Part shown: positions 11,182-21,385 of the stretch, one piece after another
Layout of the letters: every line of letters begins with the position of its first letter
Numbering within the stretch: position 1 is the stretch's first letter
DNA from: Dipteris shenzhenensis
Lineage: Eukaryota; Polypodiophyta; Polypodiopsida; Gleicheniales
NCBI GenBank assembly: GCA_047967505.1
Contig: CM106538.1
Length of the DNA: 64,000 bases
Direction: 5' to 3' (one strand)
Program-made: the position numbers and the translations under genes
The notes under the pieces: generated by a model
What the model was told of the DNA's origin: nothing
The model's input: the letters and a program-made list of their open reading frames with translations, nothing else
The model's database searches: none

Positions 11182-11893
11182 CTGCAACATAGAATCAGGA
11201 GAACTGAATCACAGCTGCTTCAGTATATAAGCTCGTAATGCATGATGACAAATATGTTTTAATGGAATTCTGCTGTCGAGCCACCGGAAGACAAGCTTTA
11301 GCCTTAAATAAGTTTGTACTAAAATGCAGGGAGCTTTGTTTTTCTAGCTGACAGAACTCAAATGTATCCAAACTAACACAAGACAACTTTTAAAACGGCG
11401 AAAGGAACACCTCAAAAGAAGCACACCACTCCATGTATAAACCTACCATAGAAGTCAATACATTACTGTAGAGGAAAATTTTCAAATTTAATATGTAAAA
11501 AAAAAACAAAATATGATAAACCACTTATCAGTTTCAAGAAGAGAAGGTTGCCAGGGAGCCTACAAAAACTCTCTCCATGGGAGATATTGGCATACTTAAC
11601 TTCATTGGGTTAAATGCCTCTAGTAAGGAAAAAGAAGGGTATTCAAGGATTATCATTTTCCAGGAAGATGTCATGATTGATCACCTATAGATACATTATT
11701 TTTAGATAAGGAGGTTCCCATGACTCCACGAAAACAATGAAATCTTGGTCATGCCATTGGGACTAGCTAATGTTGCAGTAATTTTCTGGAGGAAATAAAC
11801 GATTTGTTCGTAAAAACATAAAAATGTGCTTTTTATGGATGACCACTTGTTTATTTTTTTCCCCCTTTCTTGAAGGAAGGGGGGAGGGGGGGG
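11182..11893. other. No gene recognised
   Basis: AT-rich DNA upstream of the host exons, with no clear exon. It ends in a long G run (11880-11895) abutting the copia LTR, which has overwritten or mutated the LTR's terminal TG. Confidence 0.4.
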
Positions 11894-12492
11894 GGTTGGA
11901 AATGTGGGATAGAATCACTCTAACCTCTCACCCTATGCAGAATAGGAACAGCTCCGTCTCACACACTCAATGATGCACACCATCCAAAAGAACCTCATTC
12001 AGATGATAGATATAGAAAGCATATACAAGATAGAGAATATGAGATGAACTCAGATGTATTCCTCCACCAAATAGTGGGCTCAAGATGAGCACAAAAGACC
12101 AGCAAAGGCTGGATATCTAAAGCCTGAGATCAATCCTACTCTTCCTGCTCCACGCTACCTTTGTAGGCTTCAGTAGCTGCTGTGGCTAATGCCAAAATGA
12201 GGGAGTAGGGGGGGTTTTATACAGCCCCGATGGGGCTGACCCCCTGCCTAAATCCTTGAAATGTGCAGCTTGTGGGCCGACCAGCTCCTGCCCTGCTTCT
12301 TGTGCCCTATAAAAGGGCCACCTCCAGGCCCTCTGGGCTGCTGCTTTGCTGTACACATGCAGCCTCCTGCTCTAGAGGAGCTTCCATACAGCCCTCCATA
12401 CAGCCCTAGATCCACCCCAATCCCCCTATGATCCAATGCCCCTTTGTCCCCACAAATCAAGGGCTCACAGGCGGGTGCATTGATCTCTTACA
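11894..12492 (-). repeat. Copia 3' LTR
   Basis: About 599 bp. On the minus strand it starts TGTAAGAGATC right after the PPT and ends ATTTCCAAC, the final bases being replaced by the neighbouring C run. It shares most of its length with 18898-19482, including CTCACACACTCAATGATGCA and AAGATGAGCACAAAAGACCA on the plus strand. It has about 16 bases near its start that the other LTR lacks. Confidence 0.85.
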
Positions 12493-12591
12493 CCCCTCTC
12501 AATGACACAACTGTGGGCTGATCCCCATGTGTCGAATGAGGTGCTCCATTTGCTCCCGTGGGAGAGCTTTTGTGAAGACGTCGGAAAGGTT
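12493..12591 (-). pseudogene. Copia pol C-terminus and polypurine tract
   Basis: Minus-strand translation gives DNLSDVFTKALPREQMEHL and then GISPQLCH-stop, the classic copia polyprotein end (D-x-FTKALP). The stop TGA (12501-12499) overlaps the polypurine tract GAGAGGGG (12500-12493), which abuts the LTR start TGTAAG. This small piece proves the element's native orientation is minus and that its 3' end was not part of the inversion. Confidence 0.85.
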
Positions 12592-13850
12592 GTCGGGGCT
12601 GTCGGACAAGACATTGGAAGTCGTCGATGATGAGTGAAACCGGCCTTCAGTTAACTAAAGGGCAGTAAACCGTTTCTATCTTAGCATTCATACTTTTTAC
12701 AGCCGCATTGCATCATTCCCAATCACTTCCATTAATTAATTGCCACAGAAAAAAACTTAGAAATAAACTGAGAATAGTTGGATGGAGGCTAGAATGCCCT
12801 TGCTCAATGAAACATCACATGAGACACCCATTGGCCCAAATGCCTTGGCATCCCTTTCGGTATTTATTTAATTATTCTGAAAATGGATCACCCTTGTACT
12901 ATGTTTATGGCAACTCCATTGTCTGAGCCACCAAACTGCACACGTGACCTCAAAGGAAGAAATCCACACACTGCCCCTCTGGCATAAATCTCGGTTGTCG
13001 GACAGGTGGTTGGTGCTGTCGGACAATACATTGGACATCGTCGATGATGAGTGAAACCGGTCTTCAGTTAACTAAAGGGCAGTAAACTGTATCTATCTTA
13101 GCATTCACACCTTTTACAGCTGCATTGCATCATTCCCAATCACTTCCATTAATTAATTGCCACAGAAAAACACTTAAAAATAAACTGAGAATAGCTGGAT
13201 GGAGGCTAGAATGCCCTTGCTCAATGAAACATCACATGAGACACCCATTGGCTCAAATGCCTTGGCGCCCCTTTCGGCATTTATTTAATTATTCTGAAAA
13301 TGGAAAATGCTTTACAACAAGGGCTCACCCTTGTACTATGTTTATGGCAACTCCACTGTCTGAGCCACCAAACTGCACACGTGACCTCAAAGGAAGAAAT
13401 CCACACACTGCCCCTCTGGCATAAATCTAGGTTGTCGGTGCTGTCAGACAATACATTGGACGTCGTCGATGATGAGTGAAACCGGCCTTCAGTTAACTAA
13501 AGGGCAGTAAACTGTATCTATCTTAGCATTCACACCTTTTACAGCCGCATTGCATCATTCCCAATCACTTCCATTTATTAATTGCCACAGAAAAACACTT
13601 AGAAATAAACTGAGAATAGCTGGATGGAGGCTAGAATGCCCTTGCTCAATGAAACATCACATGAGACACCCACTGGCCCAAATGCCTTGGCGCCCCTTTC
13701 GGTATTTATTTAATTATTCTGAAAATGGAAAATGCTTGCTCACCCTTGTACTGTGTTTATGGCAACTCCACTATCTGAGCCACCAAACTGCAGACGTGAC
13801 CTTAAAGGAAGAAATCCACACACTGCCCCTCTGGCATAAATCTAGGTACA
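12592..13850. repeat. Three tandem copies of a unit of about 420 bp
   Basis: The word GATGATGAGTGAAACCGG recurs at 12626, 13043 and 13468 (spacing 417 and 425). Each unit holds a matching plus-strand ORF starting MHHSQSLP at 12708, 13125 and 13550. The copies differ by small indels, e.g. near GGAAAATGCTTTACAACAAG in the middle copy. Each unit starts with a variant of GTCGGTGCTGTCGGACAA, a word also found at the pol C-terminus edge, so a scrap of the target appears to have been amplified with the insert. The shared ORF is probably an effect of duplication, not a gene. Confidence 0.85.
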
Positions 13851-14740
13851 CCCTTTGTAACTGGGTGTCGGTCCACAGCCTGAATGGCCAAAGGGGAAAC
13901 TTTGAGCAACAAAATACACAACAAGCTTCCAAAAATGACAGAATGGGAAGTAAAAGAGGGTCAGAACGACCGTACCTGCTGTCCTTGGAAGAGGGGGGAA
14001 CTCTACCCTTGCACCTATCCCCTGTCCAGGCTCCCAGCGGTGCATAGTGACCCTCAACCACGAACAAGAGTAGCAAATGAAAAAGGATTCGCCTCCCGAG
14101 GGCAGCAGATCCCAGAGCACAGGCTAGCAAGAGAAATGAGCAACCTGCCTCGGGGTGTGAGCAAGGGGCTTGTACGATCAGCCGTACCACAATCCGTGCA
14201 ATCCAAAAAATATGTCCGTACAACCAGCAAATGGTCCGCACACGAGCTTGAAATCACCTCGTTAATTAATGCATCTTGGGACTTAAGCCAAGAGCCGCAC
14301 AACAGCAGCAAATGCCTTAGGAAACGTGCAAGGAGTTCCGTACACCCCGTACGGAAGGCCGTACAGTCTGTAAGGAAAGCAGCAAGGAGATAATCGGGAT
14401 GCATGCAGCCTTACTTTGCGAGCCAACCGCCTCAAGATGCATGACGCAAACTTCCGTACGTTTTTTTTTCACGTAGCTCTCCAAGGTACCAGAGAGAGCA
14501 AAACCAGGTAGAGAGAGAAAGGTCACACTTGTCATCACATAGGACTGCCACGTGGCTCATTAAAGCCCCTAACCCTCTTACCAATGACACACTTTGGGTT
14601 CCCTTGGGCCCAACTTTATGACCCCTCTAAACCTTGCCTTGCCCCTAGCATTAGTGGGTGCACCTAGGAATTAGTGGGTGCACCTTAGGGGTTTTTCAAA
14701 GTCCACGGGATTATTTGCACACAAAAAATCACGGCCCTGC
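13851..14740. other. Inserted sequence inside copia RNase H, CCGTAC-rich
   Basis: This stretch separates the RNase H fragment from the pol C-terminus. No domain is recognised on either strand. It carries repeated CCGTAC or GTACGG words (near 13970, 14182, 14216, 14340, 14350, 14362 and 14455), and a short direct repeat ATTAGTGGGTGCACCTA at about 14650 and 14671. Confidence 0.45.
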
Positions 14741-14747
14741 TGTGACA

Positions 14748-14955
14748 ATGAGCTCCCATACGAAGTGGTAATGGACTTTGATGTGCTTCTGAAACACTGG
14801 GTTCCTCGCAATGGCTATGCAACTTTGGTTGTCACACATGACCACTTTGCCTCCTCCTGGAGTCACATCCATATTCTCAAGTATCCATCTAAGCCACAAT
14901 GTCTTGCATGCTGCAGCGCACGCAGCTTGGTACTCCGCCTCTGGACAGTTTATAC
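14748..14955 (-). pseudogene. Copia RNase H C-terminal fragment (native strand)
   Basis: The minus strand reads PEAEYQAACAAACKTLWLRW, then VVMCDNQSCIAIARNPVF and HYHFVWELI: the second half of copia RNase H (TEAEY, CDNQ.AI..A.NP). It continues exactly where the plus-strand block stops at 17475 (SKKQPSVAPSS), so this junction is one breakpoint of the inversion. The reading frame is open for about 200 bases before a stop near 14740. Confidence 0.85.
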
Positions 14956-15494
14956 CGGTTACATGCTTTAGTTGTTCATGGGGACCATGGGCACTCCAAA
15001 ATGTGGCATGAAAGGTTTGGTCATGTCAATTACGGTACTCTTATAGAAATGCAAAAGTCCAAGATGGTGGAGGGACTTCCACCTATCAGAAATGCAGAGA
15101 AAGTCTTCCAGGCTTGCTTGGAAGGCAAGCAACACCAGGAGCGATTCCCACAGGAGGCTACATTGAGGGCTAAGGAACCATTGGAGCTGGTCCACTCCAT
15201 CATTTGCAGACCAATGTCAACCAACTCATTTGTAGGTCCACATATACTCTTCTATTTGTGGATGACTTTAGTCGGATGACTTGGACATACTGCCTGGCCA
15301 AGAATTATCAAGCATTTGAGAAACTCAAAGACTAGAAGGCCAAGGTAGAGAAGAAAACACAATTCCACGAGCCGCAGACTCTTTGAGGAGGCGAAAGATA
15401 TACCGGAATGGCAGCCTGCCATGAAGGTAGAGATGGATGCCATTGTGAAAAATGACACTTGGGACTTGGTAGTTCTCAGCTCACAGGCTGAACC

Positions 15495-16255
15495 TCCCAA
15501 ACATACGTGAATACAACCTTTACAAGAGCCCATTTTGGCAACATGCCACTTGTCAATTTCCTAGACTACTATCCTAATTACATGCCACATAGGGCAACTC
15601 TTGAATCTTTGTAGTCCTTGGTCACATGATGATGTAGACTCTTGCTAAGCAGCCTTAGCCTCCTTAAATGTAGGGCATTTTACCTCTCTTAGTACCTGCA
15701 GCCATTTAGTGAAACATACCCACCATGGCACCCATTAAATGTTAGCGTTTTTGCATGCAAAATAAACTTTAGACTAGTCCTAGTCACTGTGGGCATCCCC
15801 ATTAAGCACATGTGCACACAACACATAGAGAATACTTTGATTGACTGAGGTCAACCCTCTTGACCATAATTAAGGGGCTTTGACCATAGGTCATGGCGTC
15901 TTTATTAAAGCCAAGGCTCTCCAACCGAAGTTGGGAATAACTTGGTTGACCGAAGTCAACCCTCCTTGGCTAAAGCCAAATCTTGTTGGTCGAAACCAAC
16001 ACTCTTTGACTGTAGTAAGCTTTGAAATACTTTGGTTAACCGTAGTTAACCCTCTTGGCGTGAGCCAAGTCTCCTTAACCAAGGTTAGGCTTACCTAACC
16101 GAGGTTCAATATCTTTTGATCGAAGTCAATACTTTGACCAATGAAAATAACTCTTTGACCATAATTAAATAAATGAAAAACTCTATAACTATGATTAAAT
16201 AAATGGTTAACTAGAACTTTGACTATGAGTATTTACAACTTGGTGACACACCAAG
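15495..16255. mobile_element. Unclassified insertion carrying a small-hairpin array
   Basis: The sequence splits copia RT between TWDLVVL (ending about 15475) and WVYKLKFK (Trp codon at 16256). It contains no coding domain. From 15841 to 16255 it is packed with short palindromes of 4-8 bp stems and 2-4 nt loops, for example 15921-15934, 15944-15961, 15966-15979, 15985-16000, 16034-16051, 16054-16069 and 16238-16256. Terminal inverted repeats or a target duplication were not identified, so the transposition class is unknown. Confidence 0.6.
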
Positions 16256-16659
16256 TGGGTGTACAAGCTAAAGTTCAAGTGTGATGGGAGCTTCGACAAA
16301 TATAAAGCAAGATTGGGAAAAAAAGGCTATGCTCAGTCAGAGGGATTGGACTTTGACGAGACCTTTGCCCCCACAGCCCGGATGGTCACTATTCGGACAG
16401 TGATCACTTTGGCTGCCCATCATGGATGGTCCATATTCCAGATGGACGTGAAGTCAGCATTCTTGAACGGAACCGTGGAGATCAGGTTGCAGGGTCATGT
16501 CAAAGGTATGCAGACTAAAGAAGGCGTTGTACGGGCTGAAACAGGCCCCAAGAGCATGGTACCAGTGCATCGTTGTATTCTTCTCGAAGATCAGGTTGAA
16601 TCGAAGCCCGTCGGATGCGAACCTGTATCTCTTCTCATAGGGGAGTCAAAGGCTGGTTT

Positions 16660-16772
16660 CCCAAATTTGTCATCTCGAACTCCTCCATGAGTACCTTCTT
16701 GACCTGAGAGATCTTCCTGGTATGGTCAAAAGCGGTAAGGGTAAGATCGTCCACGTATAGGATCTCTCCACT
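16660..16772 (-). pseudogene. Copia RT palm piece with YVDD, flipped within the block
   Basis: The minus strand reads GEILYVDDLTLTAFDHTRK and then KVLMEEFEMTNLG: the RT catalytic box and following helix. The YVDD codons lie at 16757-16746. On the plus strand the copia RT runs ANLYLFS up to about 16650 and resumes at FLRIEVKQNKDK near 16774. The flipped piece is exactly what should lie between them, so this is a small in-place inversion and not a foreign fragment. Confidence 0.8.
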
Positions 16773-16960
16773 ATTTCCTTAGGATCGAGGTCAAACAGAA
16801 CAAGGACAAGATATTCATCTCGCAGGAGAAATACTGTCGGGAGACACTGAAGCAGTTCGAGATGGAGGACTGCAAGGATGCTATGACACCAATACAGGTC
16901 GGGCAGAAGTTGAGCATTCATGACTCTTTAGATCTGGTAGATGCTAGCAGGTCTTGATAG

Positions 16961-17394
16961 TTGGTGGGAAGTCTGCTTTATCCAACCAACACGAGGCAAG
17001 ACATCTCCTTTGCTGTTGAGTTGTTGGTCACTTCTCTACAAACCCCAGGGAGAATCACTGGAAGGCAGGTCTACGGGTGCTGAGGTATCTAAATGGTGCT
17101 AGCACATACGGGACTACATACACCACAAGATTTGAGTTAGGTGAATTCTGTGACTCAGATTGGGCGGGTGAAGTCAATTGGTGGGAAGTCTGTTTTATCT
17201 AACCAACACCAGGCCGGACATCTCCTTTGCTGTTCAGTTGTTGGTGAGTTCTCTACGAACCCCAGGGAGAATCACTGGAAGTTGGGTCTATGGGTGCTGA
17301 GGTATCTGAATGGTACTGGCACATACGGGATTACATACACCACATGATTTGAGTTAGGTGGATTCTGTGACTCAGATTGGGCGGGTGACAATGA
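16961..17394 (+). repeat. 217-bp tandem duplication in copia RNase H
   Basis: Units 16961-17177 and 17178-17394 both start TTGGTGGGAAGTCTG and end GATTGGGCGGGTGA plus two or three bases. They differ at roughly ten to fifteen positions. 217 is not a multiple of three, so the duplication itself breaks the frame. Confidence 0.9.
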
Positions 17395-17486
17395 CACCAG
17401 GCATTTGATTTTAGGATATTGTTTTGTGCTTGCATCAGGGGCCATTTCTTGTCTGAGCAAGAAACAACCTTCAGTTGCCCCTTCTT

Positions 17487-18746
17487 CTACTCCTCGACAC
17501 CTTGGGCCACGACCTGTCCGTCTTCCTTGGAAATGACGGTGATTTTCCCATTATGGAAGATACCAGACATCTTATGCTTATCCATCTGACTCACAGAGAG
17601 CAGATTCTTGCACAAATTTGGAACAAACAGCACACTGGATACTACCTTCTCTTCTGCCGCTGTGGTGATGATCGGAATACTGCCAATCCCCTTCACAGGG
17701 CATGTTGAGCTATCCCCCACGGTCACCTTCGAGTCAAGATGGGTCCCCTCCATGGTCTTGAACCACTCCTTGTTGGACATGTGTTTTGAGGTGCCACTAT
17801 CCACATACCAAGCCTCCTTGCGGTTACTCGCTGCATGAGCAGAGCAGTGCTCTATGGACAAGAAAAACTCTTCAGTAGTGACATTGGCTGTGTCTGTCCT
17901 AGGCTCCTCCTTGCTATGGGACTCCTTTTTCTTTTGATCCACCTTCTTCTTCTGACAACCTTTTGCATAATGACCAAGATTTTCACAGTACAAACATTTT
18001 ACCTTCTTTTTCTACTCTGAGTCGCTGGCCTTGCGTTTGGAGTCCTTAAACTTGCCCTTACCAGGCTTGTCCTTCACCAGAAGTGCTTTATCATCGTCCT
18101 TGTTGTACAACTTCTCCCGGGATTTCTCCTTTATAACAAGGGCCCAAGTCAGAGGCTTGGTCCTTGGTCTTGCTGTCACCGTGGTGATGAATCCCTTGAA
18201 GCTGCATGGTAAGCTCTTGAGCGTCAACACTGCCAATTGACAGGTGTCTACCTTCTGACCAACCGATGCCGGTTGATCTCTTAACACTTTAACTTTTGTT
18301 AAGCGGTCACGCACACATATTGAAAAGCTGTTGCTGGAGAGTCGAGATATGAGAAGTGTTATCTGTCTCGACAAGTCCTTCAGAGTGGCCCAGCCTCCAT
18401 TGACATGTCAGCGATCTAGATATGAGGAATCATAGAGTCCGCCGTCGTCCCTATGATTAAAGCCAGGGCTTGGGCATCTCTATCCTCCCATGCTTCGAGT
18501 TCATCTTTGTCCACGAATCCTGCCCTTGTGATGTACAACATCCTTTGACTTTGCGTCCACTCCCGTCGTGAGCTTTCACAGCTTCCGGGCCACAAGGTGA
18601 CTCTGGACCTTTACCTTCCAGATGGGATAATGTGTCCCATCTAGCTTCCCAGACTCTCCAAAGTTAGGGATGGTATAAGGGGGAACATGAATAGCGGCGG
18701 AACGAGTATAAATAGTAGTGACAGAAGAACCTTCTGACTTCGACAT
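17487..18746 (-). pseudogene. Copia gag and protease
   Basis: The start codon is at 18746 (MSKSEGSS). Gag N-terminus: IPNFGESGKLDGTHYPIW, then VKVQSHLVARKL. Mid gag is broken by frameshifts (about 18400-18570). Then LTLKSLPCSFKGFITT, a Lys-rich linker, a TAG stop (near 18015), and a perfect zinc knuckle C-x2-C-x4-H-x4-C (CLYCENLGHYAKGC, about 17996-17955). The protease follows with the catalytic motif WYVDSGTSKHM and LLSVSQM. Translation ends at VVAQGVEE (17487), just before the expected protease-integrase linker, which is found instead at 14943 on the other strand. This end is the second inversion breakpoint. Confidence 0.85.
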
Positions 18747-18885
18747 GTCTGATGTAAATTTCACACAGCAAAGAATCTCCAAATAGAACGTGCGGTAGAA
18801 ATAGAACTGTGCAAACTTGGTTCGAATCGGAGTCGCTTTCCTGAACAAGAACTCCTTCCTTCAATGTGAGAGAGCTGAGAATCAT

Positions 18886-18897
18886 GCTCTGATACAA
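18886..18897 (-). promoter_or_regulatory. Copia primer-binding site
   Basis: On the minus strand, the LTR end TTTCCAGCA is followed directly by TTGTATCAGAGC, one base off the plant consensus TGGTATCAGAGC complementary to initiator Met tRNA. It fixes both the LTR edge and the element's orientation. Confidence 0.85.
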
Positions 18898-19482
18898 TGC
18901 TGGAAATGAGGGATAGAATTACTCTAACCTCTCAACCTATGCGGAATAGGAACAGCTCTGTCTCACACACTCAATGATGCAGACCACGCAAGAGAAGCTC
19001 ACTCAAATGATAGAGTATAGATAGCATATACAAGAGAGAGAAAATCAGATATCTTCCTCCACCACATAGGGGGCATGGCACAAGCTCAAGATGAGCACAA
19101 AAGACCAGCAGAGGGCTGGATACCTAAAGCCTGAGATCACTCCTACTTTTCCTGCTCCACACTGCCTTTGTAGGCTTCAATAGCTGCTGTGGCTGATGCA
19201 AAAATGAGGGAGTAGGGGGGGCTTTATATAGCCTCTGCTCCAAGCCTGCAAATCGACCAGCAAGGGGGCCAACCCCTTGCCTAAATCATTGGAATGTGCA
19301 GCCTATGACTCTTTGTACCCTATTAAAGGGCCACCTCCAGGCCCTTTGGGCTGCTGCTTTGCTGGGCACATGCAGCTTCCTAGATCTGCTCTAAAGGGGC
19401 TTCCATACAGCCTAGATCCACCCGAATCCCCCTATGATCCAATGGCCCTTTGTCCCCACAAATCGGGGGCTCACAGGTAACA
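18898..19482 (-). repeat. Copia 5' LTR
   Basis: 585 bp, from TGTTACC (19482) to TTTCCAGCA (18898) on the minus strand, giving TG...CA ends. It aligns with 11894-12492 over nearly its full length with many substitutions. A GCTTTATATAGCC word near 19220 (plus strand) has a counterpart TTTTATACAGCC in the other LTR and may reflect the promoter region. Confidence 0.85.
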
Positions 19483-21385
19483 GGTAGGGAGAGACGCTCT
19501 TTAAACATGAGAGGTGCCTTAAATCAGATTTTAGTATTTCAAGAAGAATTTGATTTCCCTTCATTAATGAGAGAACATGCAAGATCTTGAAAATTTAGAC
19601 CCGTTCTTTAGCTACTTATGTTTCTAATCAGGAATTTCAGCAAAATACGACATGAAATCCTTTCTATATCTCATATAATGTATCTAAACTTTGTATTACG
19701 ATGATATGCCTCTCAATAGGAATGAAATTAGGCAATGACAAAAATGGTCTAGTGCAAAAAACTTATAAGAAAGGTAGATGTTTCACGCGAGAGATTTCTG
19801 AAAGCAGTTAACAGCAAGTTCACTCTGCCTTCTAATGTCACAAGTTTGGGACTCATATTATAGTACCATAGGTGAAGCAAAGCCTATTCCCAAATTTTGA
19901 GTGAAAAAAAACCCGGTCGAAACCTGCTAAAATAGGCATGCCTATGCATCATCCCCATCATTGACTTTGAGACCTCTTAGTTGTCTCATAAATTCTTGAA
20001 TGTCTAGGGTGTGTTCTTGAAGATGTGTCCCCGAATAATTTCTCACACGTGCTCTAGTTCTTAGCAGTTTTTAAAATTACATTAACATGATGAAAAATGC
20101 CAAAACAAGAGCACCCATGCCAGGAACAACGAGTAACCAGCGGGAAAAACAAATGAACTACATTAACAAAGCAACAGATACGTCGACGCATGCATCATCA
20201 CCATAATTGAGTTTGAAGACTCTTCGTTGTCTCATAAATTATTGAATGTTTAGGGTTTGTGCTTGAAGATGTGCATTGTCCTCTATTTGGCATGTCTCCT
20301 CGTTTTGGGTGCAAACAAATACAAAAATTCTTGGCTTGAACAGAGGACTAAAGCATGAGACAAGGGTCCAATGCACAGGAGAGGGCACAAGCATGAGAAC
20401 TAGCCCTTTGAATGAGGATTAGTCTGTGCATTTCTCTCATGCTTTAACCATTTGTCTTTCCATTCATTTCTTTCATGCCGTTTCATTCAAATTTGCCATG
20501 AATGCAATGTGAATAATTCACCATCATTATAATGATCACCAAAAGACTAATCTATCTATCATCATCACATGCAACATTATCATAATGTTTCCTTGAGACT
20601 TTGCCCTTCTCATATTACCATTTATAAGCAACTACACTCAATTCCTCCTAAACATCACCAAAACATGTAGCATTTCAGGGAAAGTTTTTTTGTAGGCTAG
20701 AACATGTTGCTCTAGCATGACTTGCTATTGGAAAGTTTTTTCCTAACATGGAGCAAAAATCGGTGCAAAATTTGGATATTCTGACATCACCAATGCGTTC
20801 AGAGTGCCTCAAAACCCCTATATGTCTTTCGAATCACCAAAATCGGACTTCAAATGAGGGAGAAATGACAATTCCGATTTTGGTGATTCGAAAGTCGTTT
20901 TGGGGGTTTTGGGGCACTCTGGATGCATTAGTGATGTCAGAATATCCTAATTGCACATCAAAAAATTTTAGGGATTTGAGCCACTCCAAATGCATTGATG
21001 TGGCCTTGTTTACGCAAAAATTTTTGCACAAAACTGCATCATCATTAAAATCACCCTTTTAATGAGAAGCTATGAAAGGAGCTATTCATACCACAATCAA
21101 TACTTTACTACTTGAACCTCCTACTCCAAAATGTACTTATGCTACTGTGACTACACAAATACCACTACACTGATTTCCGTTGAGAATATGCTTGTATCTT
21201 GTGTTTGGCATTGTAGCCTGCTGGTATGGGATCATCCCTCTCTATCTTTTGCTTAGGGGTCTTTGTTTGGGAGTAATTATGATCAAGTCTTCTCTTCACC
21301 TTTGAAGACCTGACAACAGAGAGAAATTTTTGCATAAATGAACACTGACATATTTGTGGTGTATGAATATGTGTGAGTGCGTCAG
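19483..21385. other. No gene; diverged direct repeat and fold-back
   Basis: No coding domain is seen. Segments near 19944-20035 and 20190-20280 are diverged direct copies (both contain ATGCATCATC, TTGTCTCATAAATT and CTTGAAGATGTG). The fold-back at 20764-20955 is listed separately. Confidence 0.4.
20764..20955. repeat. Long fold-back: 84-bp arms, 25-nt loop
   Basis: The left arm 20764-20847 and the reverse complement of 20873-20955 match at roughly 85 percent, including TTTCGAATCACCAAAATCGGA next to the loop and GGATATTCTGACATCAC at the far end. The loop is 20848-20872. This could be a MITE or a young microRNA-like hairpin locus. A third partial unit follows at about 20980-21005 (CCACTCCAAATGCATTGATG), and a perfect 14-bp palindrome GCAAAAATTTTTGC lies near 21014. 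Confidence 0.75.

Larger units (their letters stand above)
14943..17478 (+). pseudogene. Copia integrase-RT-RNase H block, inverted
   Basis: Plus-strand order: GAG-pre-integrase (LYRLHALVVHG, MWHERFGHVNYGTLIEMQ; the first Cys of the C-x2-C pair is Phe, FQACLEG), integrase start (LELVHSIICRPM, FVDDFSRMTW), RT N-terminus (FEEAKDIPEWQPAMKVEMDA), an insertion of about 760 bp, then YKLKFKCDGSFDKYKARL, EGLDFDETFAPTARM, FQMDVKSAFLNG and ALYGLKQAPRAWY. Next comes a reversed piece carrying YVDD, then IEVKQNKDKIFISQEKYC, a 217-bp duplication, and RNase H (FCDSDWAGDNDTR, GAISCLSKKQPSVAPSS). Several stops and frameshifts are present. The block is antisense to gag-protease and to the pol C-terminus. Confidence 0.85.
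11894..19482 (-). mobile_element. Ty1/copia retrotransposon, rearranged
   Basis: The two ends carry similar, same-orientation LTRs (11894-12492 and 18898-19482). On the minus strand the order is: 5' LTR, PBS (18897-18886), gag and protease (18746-17487), an inverted block holding integrase, RT and most of RNase H (plus strand, 14943-17478), the RNase H C-terminal part (14955-14748, minus again), an unrelated insertion with tandem repeats (14740-12592), the pol C-terminus (12591-12499), PPT and 3' LTR. Every copia pol domain is represented once, so this is one element rearranged in place rather than two chance neighbours. LTR divergence (many substitutions and indels) and many stops indicate an old, dead copy. 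No target duplication could be recognised. Confidence 0.85.

Noticed and set aside
10440-11230. Plus-strand ORFs of 68-99 aa
   Set aside because: Antisense to spliced minus-strand exons with canonical splice sites.
12708-14047. Three matching plus-strand ORFs starting MHHSQSLP, which look like a conserved gene family
   Set aside because: They are copies made by the 420-bp tandem repeat, with no domain and with variable ends.
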